Of a stretch of 64,000 nucleotides of DNA, positions 43,345 to 53,600 are shown one piece after another. This DNA is from Corynebacterium propinquum DSM 44285. GTDB lineage: Bacteria > Actinomycetota > Actinomycetes > Mycobacteriales > Mycobacteriaceae. Under the pieces are notes generated by a model, which was not told the origin of the DNA, did not search any database, and was given only the letters and a program-made list of their open reading frames with translations. The DNA lies in assembly GCF_000375525.1 (NCBI RefSeq), contig NZ_AQXC01000002.1:62001-126000 (forward strand), in the 5' to 3' direction. A program made the translations under genes and the position numbers. Numbering within the stretch: position 1 is the stretch's first letter; each line of letters begins with the position of its first letter.

Positions 43345-45285
43345 ATGAGCATTACCGATTACGCCACCGGCGGCGACAACGAGCCGGATAATTTCAGTCA
43401 GTCTCCATCGACTATGTCGGAATCTCAGGAAAATTCGCAGGGCAATAACACGGCTACCGCAAGTGCCGTTGCCGAGAGTGGCGAAACTTCTGAGCACACC
43501 GACGCTGCAGCGCAAGCTCCAGCCAGCGACAGTCCTCAGGGTTTTTCCAACCTCGACCTGCCTACCAACGTGGTAGATGCGGTTACAGCCGTAGGTTTTG
43601 AAAAACCATCCCCAATTCAAGAACAAACCATCCCGATCCTTATGCAGGGCCGCGATGTGGTTGGTCTAGCCCAAACTGGTACCGGTAAAACCGCCGCCTT
43701 CGCGTTGCCGGTGCTGGCCCAGCTGGACCCAAAGGAACGATTCCCGCAAGCATTGGTTTTGGCGCCGACTCGTGAGTTGGCACTGCAGGTTGCAGACAGC
43801 TTTGAATCTTTCGCTAAGCACCTCGGCGGAATTGAAGTGCTGCCGATTTACGGTGGCCAAGCCTATGGAATTCAGTTGGCAGGCCTGCGCCGCGGTGCGC
43901 AGATCATCGTCGGCACGCCAGGCCGCGTCATTGACCATCTGGAGAAGGGCAGTCTGGATATTTCCAAGCTGCGGTACCTCGTGCTGGATGAAGCCGACGA
44001 GATGCTGAACATGGGCTTCCAGGAAGACGTCGAGCGTATTTTGGCGGACACGCCAGAACAGAAGCAGGTTGCTTTGTTCTCAGCGACGATGCCTAATGGC
44101 ATTCGCCGTCTTTCAAAGCAGTACCTGAACGATCCTGCTGAAGTGACGGTGAAATCGCAGGCGCGTACGAACGAAAACATCACCCAGCGCTTCCTTTTCA
44201 CTCAGCACCGCGCGAAGTTCGACGCTTTCATTCGCATTTTGGAAGTTATCGACTACGACGGCATGATCGTGTTTACCCGCACGAAGCACGAAACTGAAGA
44301 AGTCGCGGAGAAGCTGCGCGCCGTCGGCTACAGTGCAGCTGCTATCAATGGCGATATTGCACAAAACCAGCGTGAGCGTACGGTGGAGCAGCTGAAGTCG
44401 GGGAGGTTGGATATTCTGGTCGCGACCGATGTTGCCGCGCGAGGTCTGGACGTCGAGCGCATCTCGCACGTCATTAACTTCGATATTCCTGGCGATACCG
44501 AATCTTATGTCCACCGTATTGGACGCACAGCACGCGCTGGGCGTAGCGGTGAAGCGATCCTTTTCGTTACCCCACGTGAGCGCCGCATGCTGCGGTCGAT
44601 CGAAAAAGTCACTAAGGCAACGCTGGAAGAAATGCAGCTGCCGACGGTCGACGAGGTCAATGAGGTGCGCAAGAAGAACTTTGCCGAAGGCATCACCGGG
44701 GCCCTTGGTGCCAAGGACAAAGATTTCTTCCGCACAATGATTCGTGAGTACTCGAAGAACCACGATGTGGCGATGGACGATATCGCTGCTGCGCTTGCTG
44801 TGAAACTGCAAGGCGACAAAGATTTCTTGTTGAAAGAACAGCCAGTCGATAAGCGGAAAGATCGTTTTAACGATAAGCGTGGCGGCCGCGATTTCGACGA
44901 CCGCGGCGGGCGTGATGGCCGGGGCCGTGACCGTGGTAGCCGTGACCGCGGCGGACGCGGGGGCCGAGACGCTAATTTCCAGCCATACCGTTTGGCGGTG
45001 GGTAAGCGTCAGCACGTGCGCCCTGGATCAATCGTTGGTGCGCTGGCAAACGAAGGTGGCTTGAACAGCAAGGACTTTGGTCGTATCAATATTGGTGCCG
45101 ATCACACCATTGTCGAACTGCCAAAGAACCTGGATCCGGCTGTATTGGACCGTCTGTCGGATACCAGAATTTCTGGTGAGCTGATTAAGATCCGTAAGGA
45201 TCACGGTGCTCCTAATCGTGGCGGATTCCAGGGTGGTGGACGCCAGAACCGAGGTGCCAGAAAAGGCGGAAAATTCCGCGGCTAG
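43345..45285 (+). CDS. deaD: DEAD-box RNA helicase (DeaD/CsdA type)
   Basis: ATP-dependent RNA helicase of 646 residues involved in ribosome assembly, RNA decay and cold adaptation. After a ~65-residue acidic Ser/Thr/Ala extension come the Q motif GFEKPSPIQEQTIPILMQGR, motif I AQTGTGKTAAFALP, Ia APTRELALQ, II LVLDEADEML, III SATMP, V ATDVAARGLDVERI and VI HRIGRTARAGR. The C-terminus has an RGG-type stretch (GGRDFDDRGGRDGRGRDRGS), a DbpA/CsdA RNA-binding domain (YRLAVGKRQHVRPGSIVGAL) and a basic Gly-rich tail. ATG 43345. It is divergent from hutG, with 114 bases between. Confidence 0.96.
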   Translation: MSITDYATGGDNEPDNFSQSPSTMSESQENSQGNNTATASAVAESGETSEHTDAAAQAPASDSPQGFSNLDLPTNVVDAVTAVGFEKPSPIQEQTIPILMQGRDVVGLAQTGTGKTAAFALPVLAQLDPKERFPQALVLAPTRELALQVADSFESFAKHLGGIEVLPIYGGQAYGIQLAGLRRGAQIIVGTPGRVIDHLEKGSLDISKLRYLVLDEADEMLNMGFQEDVERILADTPEQKQVALFSATMPNGIRRLSKQYLNDPAEVTVKSQARTNENITQRFLFTQHRAKFDAFIRILEVIDYDGMIVFTRTKHETEEVAEKLRAVGYSAAAINGDIAQNQRERTVEQLKSGRLDILVATDVAARGLDVERISHVINFDIPGDTESYVHRIGRTARAGRSGEAILFVTPRERRMLRSIEKVTKATLEEMQLPTVDEVNEVRKKNFAEGITGALGAKDKDFFRTMIREYSKNHDVAMDDIAAALAVKLQGDKDFLLKEQPVDKRKDRFNDKRGGRDFDDRGGRDGRGRDRGSRDRGGRGGRDANFQPYRLAVGKRQHVRPGSIVGALANEGGLNSKDFGRINIGADHTIVELPKNLDPAVLDRLSDTRISGELIKIRKDHGAPNRGGFQGGGRQNRGARKGGKFRG

Positions 45286-45349
45286 AGGTGCCCACGCATT
45301 CTTAACAGCTACTATCATGCGGTAGCGCTAGCGCAATATGGGCACACGG

Positions 45350-45400
45350 CAAAGCCCGGGGCAGGATACTCATCCTGGACCCGGGCTTTGTGCTTTGCTA
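45350..45400 (+). terminator. Strong hairpin terminator after the DEAD-box helicase
   Basis: An 11-bp perfect stem (45350-45360 with 45380-45390) encloses a second 6-bp stem (45362-45367 with 45372-45377), and is followed by the T-rich TGCTTTGCT. It should end helicase transcripts and also separates them from the convergent DUF2269-like gene. Confidence 0.65.
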
Positions 45401-45428
45401 CGAGCGTTGAGCTCGTCGTGGATGGTAG

Positions 45429-45902
45429 CTATACGAACATCAAGATCAATACTACGATCCAGAGCAAGTTGAAAATTCCGCCGTACATGGATAGTTGCTT
45501 TTTCAACTGGGTCCAATTACCCACTTTATCTTCGTCCGGCGATGCTTCGCTTTCTGGCAACATGCCTAATGCGCCGAGTGCAGTGCGCTGGCGTGGCAAA
45601 ATAACCACGAGCAAAATAACCCAAGCGATAATTGCGAGCAGAATGGATGCATGGAATTTGCCTTGGCTGCCGTAAGTATCCATATCGCTCAGGAACAAGA
45701 CAAGTCCGAGCAAAGGAACCAGTGCGGAGAGGAACCCGTAGACTTTGGTGATGCGATAGAGTACCGATGCTGCGCCTTGTGCAGTGGTGTTACCCGATTT
45801 CGCTTCGAATATTTGTGCAGGAAAGGCCGAGGTAGCCACCATAATTGGGCCAATGAATAACACGGCAGCTGCGATGTGTAGGACAAGCATGAAATCTGTC
45901 AT
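45429..45902 (-). CDS. DUF2269-like small membrane protein
   Basis: A 157-residue integral membrane protein with four helices: residues 4-25 (FMLVLHIAAAVLFIGPIMVA), about 55-75, 88-110 and the C-terminal 135-157. The LHIAAAVLFIGPIMVATSAFP opening, with a His in helix 1 and later LYRITKVYGFLSALVPLLGL, fits DUF2269, a family of unknown function. ATG 45902 has AAAGGGA seven bases upstream; an upstream extension to 45983 would overlap the HNH gene. It probably shares a transcript with that gene. Confidence 0.82.
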   Translation of the reverse strand: MTDFMLVLHIAAAVLFIGPIMVATSAFPAQIFEAKSGNTTAQGAASVLYRITKVYGFLSALVPLLGLVLFLSDMDTYGSQGKFHASILLAIIAWVILLVVILPRQRTALGALGMLPESEASPDEDKVGNWTQLKKQLSMYGGIFNLLWIVVLILMFV

Positions 45903-45972
45903 GGAAAATCCCTTTCGGTAGAGGAAATTAAATAGGGACAAAAGCTCCGTGTGCCACTCTACCAGCGCATAC

Positions 45973-46764
45973 CTAGCGTCCAAGAAGGCTAAACAGCGTA
46001 CATGCCTCAGTCATTTTTCGTGCGTCTACCTCGGGGATTTTAAGATCGTACAGCACTGCTACGAACGCGACCCTGCGTGCATACCAGCAATGTGCGGAGT
46101 CATCAGATGGCATCCAGGCTGCTGGTAATGAGTCTGATTTTTCTCGATTGGCACTGGCGTCTGTGGGAACGAGGTTTCGGCCATCATTGGCGAATTTTCT
46201 GCGCTGCTCGTGGTCCCATGAATGTGCGCCTAAATCCCAGGCAGCAGAAAGCGGAAAAATATGGTCGATATCAATCTCGCGCGGAGAATCTGTAATGGGT
46301 ATGGGGGTCCCGGCATATTCATCCCAAATCTGGGTATCAACAATTGTGCATGCTGCTAAATCCGTTGGTTCTGGAAGTTTTCCGGTGCGTTGCGGTGCAG
46401 GTTGTGGGGTTGGCTGGGCGTACTGAGTATCGCTGTAATCCTCAGCTCTAGGGGAATGATAGGTGGTTGCAGCAGAGAGCAAGGCGGCTTCACGGGTAGT
46501 ACAGACGCCTTTTCGTCCCCAGCCACTGCCGAATTGTTCTCTTTCATATCCGGGGATGCGTTGGCGCTGTGGTGTTGTTTTGAGTTGTGTTGACAGCGCA
46601 TCCCATGATGGAAGATTCAGGTTTTCGTCGTATGTTGTGGGCTTAAGACGCGGCCATGCAGTAGCGAGTGCGATTACAACGGTAACTATGGTTAACAGGA
46701 AAATATACCAGCGAAAGATGCGCCGCTGTATACCACTGGTTGGCCCCGGGAGATAAGACTGCAT
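45973..46764 (-). CDS. HNH endonuclease family protein (DUF1524 type), membrane-anchored
   Basis: A 263-residue protein with an N-terminal membrane helix (~16-38, RWYIFLLTIVTVVIALATAW) and an extracytoplasmic HNH/DUF1524-like nuclease domain. The core is REIDIDHIFPLSAAWDLGAH, then the Asn of ANDGRNLVPTDASANREKSD and SLPAAWMPSDDSAHCWYARR, all standard for the secreted GmrSD-like C-terminal nuclease found widely in actinobacteria. Location outside the membrane suggests DNA scavenging rather than defence; that is inference. ATG 46764 is used. It lies 70 bases upstream of the DUF2269-like gene and is not linked to any restriction gene. Confidence 0.87.
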   Translation of the reverse strand: MQSYLPGPTSGIQRRIFRWYIFLLTIVTVVIALATAWPRLKPTTYDENLNLPSWDALSTQLKTTPQRQRIPGYEREQFGSGWGRKGVCTTREAALLSAATTYHSPRAEDYSDTQYAQPTPQPAPQRTGKLPEPTDLAACTIVDTQIWDEYAGTPIPITDSPREIDIDHIFPLSAAWDLGAHSWDHEQRRKFANDGRNLVPTDASANREKSDSLPAAWMPSDDSAHCWYARRVAFVAVLYDLKIPEVDARKMTEACTLFSLLGR

Positions 46765-46877
46765 GCACTATAAGACTGCATAAGCGCCTTACGGGTTCCG
46801 GGGTCGACCAGCTTTGCACATGAGTCGTGAACTCAGCGTTGTGAAAACAGCGACTGGCAGTTTGGCCGAGGCCACAG

Positions 46878-48443
46878 CTACTTGACTTTGCTGGCTGCCT
46901 GGTCGAAATCGAGTCCACCGGCGTCGGCAAGGTTATCCAGTTTGGCAGCCTTGTCGAATTCTTGTTGGATTTCTTCACTCGGCGCCTTGGTAGCTAGGGT
47001 GACAAGAACCAGTGCAACGGTAGAAGCTATGAAGCCCGGAACCATTTCGTAAATGATACCGCCGAACCAGATACCCCAGACAATAGAGACCACCGCTCCA
47101 GTGATCATTCCGGCGATCGCGCCTGGTGCGTTCAGCCGCTTCCAATACAGTGCGAACAGCACAAGGGGACCGAAGGCAGAACCAAAGCCTGCCCAGGCGA
47201 AACCGACCAGTCCGAGGATAGTATCACTTGGATTAACCGCAAGCAGTGCACCGATTATGGCGATGACGACGACTGCGGTGCGTGAGAGATTGATCAGCAC
47301 GAATTGGGAGGGGTGCTTTTTCGCTAGCCCCATGTAGATGTCTTCGATGAGGGAAGAAGACAAGATCAACAGCTGAGATGACATCGTAGACATAATGGCG
47401 GCCAGCACTGCTGTGAGTACTAATCCGGCTGGCAGTGGATGGAACATGACGCGCGCCATGTCCAAGAAAACCGTTTCAAAGGCGTCTTGGTCGGTGATGC
47501 TGTGTCCAGTCTGGGTGAAAAAGACGGTGGCGATCAAGGCCACGAATGTTGCCCCCGCATAGCAGATTGCCAGCCAGAAAACGCCGTAATTGCGTGATGC
47601 TTTGGCATCGGCGGGGCTTTTCAGCGCCATAAAGCGGACGATGATGTGTGGTTGGCCAAAGTAACCGAGACCCCAAGCGGCGTTGCCAATAATAGTCGCA
47701 ATACCGGCAGCGGAAGCGACGTTGAACAAATTAAAGAAGTCAGGGTTAGCTTCGACGACGCCGTTTGTGCCGTAATCATTGTTGGCTGCAAAGCTGAAAA
47801 TATCACTGGGTTGGTCTAGTGCAAGCAATGCCATGATGGGCACGATGATCAACGCACTAAACATCATTAAGCCTTGAACCATATCGGTATATGAGACCGC
47901 GAGGAAACCGCCGACGAAAGTGTAAGCCACTGTCACCGCCGCAACAATGAGCAAGCCGACTAGGTAATCACCGTCAAAGGTTGATTCGAAGTATCGTCCG
48001 CCGGCCACCATGCCAGATGAGACGTAAAACGTGAAAAAGAAAATAATAATCGCGGCCGATACCATGCGCAGCAGCCGTGATTTATCGCGCAGACGATTTT
48101 CGAAAAACGATGGAATAGTGATGGAATTTTCCGCAATCTCGGAATATGCGCGCAATCGGGGAGCAACCCATTGCCAGTTCGCGATCGCGCCGGCAAACAA
48201 ACCGAACACGATCCACAGCTCAGAAAGACCAGAAAGAAACAAGGCCCCCGGAAGACCCATTAACACCCAGCCGGAAAGATCTGAGGCTCCAGCTGATAAC
48301 GCTGCGACGAATGGTGGCAGGCCTCGGCCGCCAAGGACGTAGTCGTCATATTCCGAAGTTTTGGTATAACTCCAATATCCAATCGCCAACATCGCCATGA
48401 GGTAGGCGATAATCGCTATCACAAACCAGGTTTGTTCTGACAT
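46878..48443 (-). CDS. putP: Sodium/proline symporter PutP, copy 1
   Basis: Sodium:solute symporter family protein, 521 residues, thirteen predicted helices, importing proline with sodium. Signatures: GRGLPPFVAALSAGASDLSG and GWVLMGLPGALFLSG (helix 2), AYSEIAENSITIPSFFENR, VSSGMVAGGRYFESTF and GLGYFGQPHIIVRFMALKSP. It is a close paralogue of the gene at 48666-50237 in the same orientation. ATG 48443 has GGAG five bases upstream. The gap of ~220 bases between the copies holds the terminator of copy 2, so copy 1 should have its own promoter; none was clearly identified. Confidence 0.94.
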   Translation of the reverse strand: MSEQTWFVIAIIAYLMAMLAIGYWSYTKTSEYDDYVLGGRGLPPFVAALSAGASDLSGWVLMGLPGALFLSGLSELWIVFGLFAGAIANWQWVAPRLRAYSEIAENSITIPSFFENRLRDKSRLLRMVSAAIIIFFFTFYVSSGMVAGGRYFESTFDGDYLVGLLIVAAVTVAYTFVGGFLAVSYTDMVQGLMMFSALIIVPIMALLALDQPSDIFSFAANNDYGTNGVVEANPDFFNLFNVASAAGIATIIGNAAWGLGYFGQPHIIVRFMALKSPADAKASRNYGVFWLAICYAGATFVALIATVFFTQTGHSITDQDAFETVFLDMARVMFHPLPAGLVLTAVLAAIMSTMSSQLLILSSSLIEDIYMGLAKKHPSQFVLINLSRTAVVVIAIIGALLAVNPSDTILGLVGFAWAGFGSAFGPLVLFALYWKRLNAPGAIAGMITGAVVSIVWGIWFGGIIYEMVPGFIASTVALVLVTLATKAPSEEIQQEFDKAAKLDNLADAGGLDFDQAASKVK

Positions 48444-48563
48444 TACTGCTCCGCTCCCTTGAAGTGCGTAGATTAATCGATCTAGGCCAGAATTTGTGAT
48501 GTGACCCACTTTGTAGTGACAGTGGCCAGGTTAGCGCAAAAGCTGAGAGATGTCAGATAGATA

Positions 48564-48604
48564 ACAAAAAATCCCCTGTGGATGAGCTGATCCCATCCAC
48601 AGGG
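48564..48604 (-). terminator. Rho-independent terminator of putP copy 2
   Basis: A perfect 13-bp stem (48570-48582 with 48592-48604), nine-base loop and, on the minus strand, a run of six T (48569 down to 48564) just after the stem. This is the clearest intrinsic terminator in the window and isolates copy 2 from copy 1. Confidence 0.88.
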
Positions 48605-48665
48605 GAGTGGCGCACCGCAGAAATGCATCTCCTGCGGTGTTAAGCGCCGAAGCTGGTTAAGAAAC

Positions 48666-50237
48666 TTACTTCTTAACTTCTTCCGCGGCCTCGTCGAAGT
48701 CAACGTCTTCGTTTTCGGTCGCGATGTCGGTTAGCTTGGCAGCCTGATCAAACTGCTTCTTGACCTTGGTGTCTGGTTCCTTGGTTGCCAAGGTGACCAG
48801 TACGAGGGCAATAACAGCTGCTGCGAAGCCAGGCACGATCTCGTAGATGATGTCGGAGAACCATACGCCCCAAACTACGGAGACGATGGCACCGGTGGCC
48901 ATACCTGCGATGGCACCTGGTGCGTTCAGACGCTTCCAGTACAGCGAGAACAGGACGACAGGACCGAATGCGGAACCGAAGCCTGCCCATGCGAATCCGA
49001 CCAGTCCCAGGATGGAGTCGCTTGGGTTGACTGCCAGGATAGCGGCCAGAACAGCGACGGCAACAACGCAGGTGCGGGACAGGTTGATCAAAACCTGTTC
49101 TGCTGGCTTGCGCTTCGCGAACATCTTGTACAGGTCCTCGATCAGCGAGGAAGAGACAGCCAGCAGCTGGGAGGACATGGTGGACATAATCGCAGCCAGA
49201 ACTGCGGTCAGAACCAGGCCTGCGATGAGTGGGTGGAACATGACGCGGGCCATGTCCAAGAAGACGGTCTCGAAAGCGTCCTGGTCGGTAATGGAATTGC
49301 CGGTCTGGGTGAAGAACACGGTGCCGACCAGTGCGACGAAGACGGCGCCGATAACGCAGAGCAGCATCCAGCCGATGCCCCAGAAACGACCTGCGCGGGC
49401 GTCGGTGGAGTTACGCAGGGCCATGAAGCGCACGATGATGTGTGGCTGGCCGAAGTAGCCCAAGCCCCAGGCGAAGTTACCAACGATAGCGGCAACTGCT
49501 CCGGCAGAAGCTACGTTGAACAGGTTGAAGAACTCTGGGTTGGCCTCGACGATGCCGTCGGTGCCGTAATCGTTGTCAGCTGCGAAGCTGAAGATGTCCG
49601 AACCACTGTCAAGAGATACGAACGCCATGATTGGGACGATCATCAGCGACAGGAACATGATAATGCCCTGGACAGTATCGGTATAAGACACAGCCAGGAA
49701 GCCACCGATGAAAGTGTAGGCAACAGTGATGGCCGCGACGATCAGCAGGCCGATCAGGTAGTCGCCATCGAAGGTGGACTCGAAGTAACGACCACCGGCC
49801 ACCATGCCGGAGGAAACGTAGAAAGTAAAGAAGAAGATAATAACCGCTGCGGACAGAACACGCAGGATGCGAGATTTATCTGCTAGACGGTTTTCGAAGA
49901 AGGAAGGAACCGTAATCGAATCGTCTGCGATCTCGGAATATGCACGAAGACGTGGTGCAACAACCTTCCAGTTCACCCATGCACCGATCGTCAGACCGAT
50001 CGCGATCCACAGTTCAACCATGCCGGATGCGAACAAAGCGCCCGGAAGGCCCATGAGCAGCCAGCCGGACATGTCCGATGCTCCGGCAGACAGCGCGGCG
50101 ACAAATGGCGGAAGGCCGCGGCCTGCGAGGACGTAATCGTCGTATTGATCTGTTTGCTTATAGCTCCAGTAGCCAATCGCGAGCATCCCGAACATGTAGA
50201 TGATGATCGCGATGACAAACCAGGTTGATTCAGTCAC
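48666..50237 (-). CDS. putP: Sodium/proline symporter PutP, copy 2
   Basis: Second PutP-type sodium symporter, 523 residues, with the same helix plan and motifs (GRGLPPFVAALSAGASDMSG, SITVPSFFENRLADKSRILR, GLGYFGQPHIIVRFMALRNS). Most of its length aligns without gaps to copy 1, but its codon choice is more biased towards C-ending and CTG codons, suggesting higher expression. GTG 50237 has AAGGAG five bases upstream. Its transcript ends at the strong hairpin at 48564-48604. One of the two copies may carry another substrate; sequence alone does not decide. Confidence 0.94.
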   Translation of the reverse strand: MTESTWFVIAIIIYMFGMLAIGYWSYKQTDQYDDYVLAGRGLPPFVAALSAGASDMSGWLLMGLPGALFASGMVELWIAIGLTIGAWVNWKVVAPRLRAYSEIADDSITVPSFFENRLADKSRILRVLSAAVIIFFFTFYVSSGMVAGGRYFESTFDGDYLIGLLIVAAITVAYTFIGGFLAVSYTDTVQGIIMFLSLMIVPIMAFVSLDSGSDIFSFAADNDYGTDGIVEANPEFFNLFNVASAGAVAAIVGNFAWGLGYFGQPHIIVRFMALRNSTDARAGRFWGIGWMLLCVIGAVFVALVGTVFFTQTGNSITDQDAFETVFLDMARVMFHPLIAGLVLTAVLAAIMSTMSSQLLAVSSSLIEDLYKMFAKRKPAEQVLINLSRTCVVAVAVLAAILAVNPSDSILGLVGFAWAGFGSAFGPVVLFSLYWKRLNAPGAIAGMATGAIVSVVWGVWFSDIIYEIVPGFAAAVIALVLVTLATKEPDTKVKKQFDQAAKLTDIATENEDVDFDEAAEEVKK

Positions 50238-50611
50238 CGTTTCTCCTTGTAAGTAGACATCTGGCGCACCGGGAAGTGCGCATAATTTGTGCATTGCCTG
50301 GCATGTGGTAGCCGGGCGATACAGTTTGTCGAGCTCTGCTTACCACTTGAAAACTCAGCGACCTGCTGTTCGACGTTGCCATCGCGAATACTTAATCAGT
50401 AGTCACAGTGGCCTATCCGCACAGCAAAACGACTGGTTTTAGTGGACCAATGATTTACCGTAGTGAGAATTCGCAGCTCACCCAAATGTTACCTGCGTCA
50501 AACTCAGCTAAATTTCAGGTTTTTTAGGCTCTTAGCAGGCAACACTGCGGAGTATAACAGGATGATAACAATTAGATTTCGGCTCTGGTGCAAACTGGTA
50601 GTCTGTCCCTT
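50238..50611. other. Intergenic region between putP copy 2 and the SNF2 gene
   Basis: This 374-base divergent gap has no ORF worth calling. It is AT-rich around 50380-50580. GTGAG and CTCAC arms nine bases apart lie near 50463-50482 and may be an operator, but they do not fit the GlxR consensus spacing. GTATAAC near 50550 could be part of the rightward promoter. Confidence 0.45.
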
Positions 50612-53600
50612 ATGTCTTCGTTCCTTCTGCACGGTCTGTGGCTGCCAGTTTCCGGGTTGAGCTTATGGATTGAAAAGGTGGAAGGGCGGAAGATTGTTCT
50701 GCCGGAACAGGTTCCATCCGGGACTTTTCCACCGATCGTCGAGTCCTTATTGCAGCGGCGTAGCTTCCGAAACCGTGCCCGCATTTCCTTGCGTACCCCC
50801 AAAGGCAAAGACGTCTCGCTTATGGTGCCCATGGGCCTTTTCGCTCCAGAAGATTCTGTGAAAATACTGAGCGAATTAGAATTTTTAGATAATTCCTCCC
50901 CGGCAGCAACGGAGTCCCAACGCAACGCGATCGCACCGGATCTTTATTGGTTGATTCGCATGTATACGGGACTAACCCAATTTGTCCGTGCCGGGCGAGT
51001 TACTGTTCGTCTGAGCTACCAGGCGGGTGAGTGGTTCCCCCAGTGGCATCTTGCCACGGGGCTGGCGGAACGTGGTTGGCTTAGCGAGATGATTGCGGCT
51101 TGCCCCGGAATTCTCACGGTCAATAATCGCGATCTTGCCGACGAATTAGCTCATCACCTGGTCCACTGGATCACCATCGCGCAACTGCAATCACTAGCGG
51201 CAGAACCCAGGCCGTACCCGTGGCATGAATTTTCCCAAGCGTTATTGAAAGGCCAACCAATTCGGCGCGGTAAGGGAGCGCTGTTGCGTGGGCTTAATGA
51301 GTGGAATGACTCGATCACCTCGGTTGATTTGCAACTGGTTATCATCGTGAATGAACCTCCGGATGAACCGCATGCGCACTGGCCTATCCGGGTGCAGGTG
51401 CGCTCTGGTACTGACTCGCCGCAGCCCATTCGCACAGACCAGCTTGACCAGTCGAGTGTCGAGTCTCTTCGTAAATCGCACCTGGAAGCAATCCGAGTGT
51501 CGCCGATGCTGGAACCGAACCTGGACCCGGTAGAGCGCATGCGTCGTCGACAAGAAGATGCTAACGCAGGTGATTGGGACGTCTACGTCGATACCGAAGA
51601 TGTTGTTGCCTTCGTGAGTTCAGATATTACTAATCTTCGTGCAGCAGGGTTTACTGTCATGCTGCCACGTGCCTGGTCGCAGATGGAAACCACCGCCAAA
51701 CTAGAAACCCGCGAGGTCAATGAGAAAGCGACCCAATCGCAACTGGGCATGGATAAGCTCGTCCAATACAACTGGCGGCTTTCCATCGGTGACCAGGAAT
51801 TGAGCGACGAGGAAATGTCGGATTTGGTCAACTCGAAATCTGGGTTGATCAAGCTGCGCGGTAATTGGGTCATGGCGGATACCCAAGCACTGAGTCGAAT
51901 CAGTGAGTACATGGACCAGTTGTCCGAAACGGCGTCGAAACGCGCGAAAAAACGGATGGAAAAAGCCGCACGCTTAGCGGAAATGGCACGCTTGGCGGAG
52001 TCCCCCGACGCTGACGAACTGGCTGCAGAAGCCGAAAGATTGCGGCAGGCCTACAACGATGCTGTCAAAAACAGCGCAGGTGCCGCCGACGCAGATGGCG
52101 CAGCAGGCGAGGGGGCGTTTACAGCTCAGGAAGTCACCGTCGGTGACCTCCGCGAGCTGGCGCTGCAGTCTATGGCCGATGAGCCCATCGAATTTACCGG
52201 ATCGAACTGGCACGCGAGCCTGCTCGGAGGCATGGAAACGCCAGCGCCCCAGAGGGTAGAGATCCCAAATACCGTGCATGCGCAGTTGCGTGATTATCAG
52301 CGCCGCGGCGTGGATTGGATGTACTGGATGTCGCGCAACAACCTGGGGGCCGTGCTTGCCGACGACATGGGCTTAGGAAAGACACTGCAATTGTTGTCTT
52401 TGACTGCGATCGAAAAACACCGCGAACAATCGACTGGTCCCACGCTCGTCGTAGCGCCGACCTCAGTGGTAGGAAACTGGGCCCGGGAGGCAGCGAAATT
52501 CGTCCCTAGCCTACGAATCTTGGTGCACCACGGCAGCCAGCGTGCCACCGGGGATGAGTTTGTTCGTGTGGCGACAGAACGCGATCTCGTTATTACCTCG
52601 TATGGCACTGTGAGCCGCGATTTTTCTGCTCTGGGACGCATAGAATGGGATCGCGTAGTGCTGGATGAGGCGCAGGCTATCAAAAACGCGTCGACACGTG
52701 CGTCGAAAAGCGTTCGTTCTCTGCCTTCTCGCCACCGCATCGCTTTGACGGGTACCCCGGTAGAAAACCGCCTGTCCGAGATGCGTTCTATTGTCGATTT
52801 CACCAATCCGGGTGTGCTGGGCTCGGCAAGCTTTTTCCGACACCACTTCGCGAAACCAATTGAACGCGATAATGATGAGGAATTAACGGATCGTTTACGA
52901 CGTTTGACAGCACCGTTTATTCTTCGACGCCTGAAGACAGATCCCGCCATCATCGATGACCTTCCAGAAAAAACAGAGGAAGTGCTCACCGTCACGTTGA
53001 GTGATGAACAAGCTGCCCTATACAAAGCTTTAGTTGATGACGTGCAACGCCAGCTCGAGACCAAAGATAAGGGCATGGCGCGCCGGGGCATGGTATTGGC
53101 CAGCCTGACGCGGATGAAACAGATTTGTAATCATCCGGCACATTACTTAGGCGATGGCTCACCAGTGACGTTGAAAGGCCAACATCGCTCAGGAAAAATC
53201 GAAAAGCTCATGGAGCTAGTGGATCACGCCGTGCAGTCGGGCCAGCGCATGCTGGTATTCACGCAATATCGGGCATTTGGGGAGATTCTGCAGCCATATT
53301 TGAGTGAGCAACTCGGAGAAAGCGTGCCTTTTTTGCACGGTGGCGTTCCGCAACAAAAGCGCGACCGGCTAGTGAGTGATTTCCAGGCAGACGATGGCCC
53401 AGCCGTGATGATTCTGTCGTTGAAAGCAGGCGGGACCGGGTTGAATCTCACTGCGGCTTCGATGGTTGTGCACATGGACCGGTGGTGGAACCCAGCGGTG
53501 GAAAACCAAGCGACTGACCGGGCTTTCCGCATTGGCCAGCAAAAGAATGTGGCGGTATATAAGATGATCAGCGCCGGGACGATGGAGGAATCCATTCAGG

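Noticed and set aside
43231..43626. An N-terminal extension of hutG of about 130 residues.
   Set aside because: It overlaps the helicase gene in antisense and lacks similarity to the family; the normal start at 43230 gives the right length.
45973..46764. The HNH protein as a homing endonuclease or restriction gene.
   Set aside because: It has an N-terminal membrane anchor, no intron or intein context and no methyltransferase or restriction partner.
50463..50482. GTGAG and CTCAC arms considered as a GlxR (cAMP receptor) site.
   Set aside because: Half-sites are too far apart for the TGTGA-N6-TCACA consensus.
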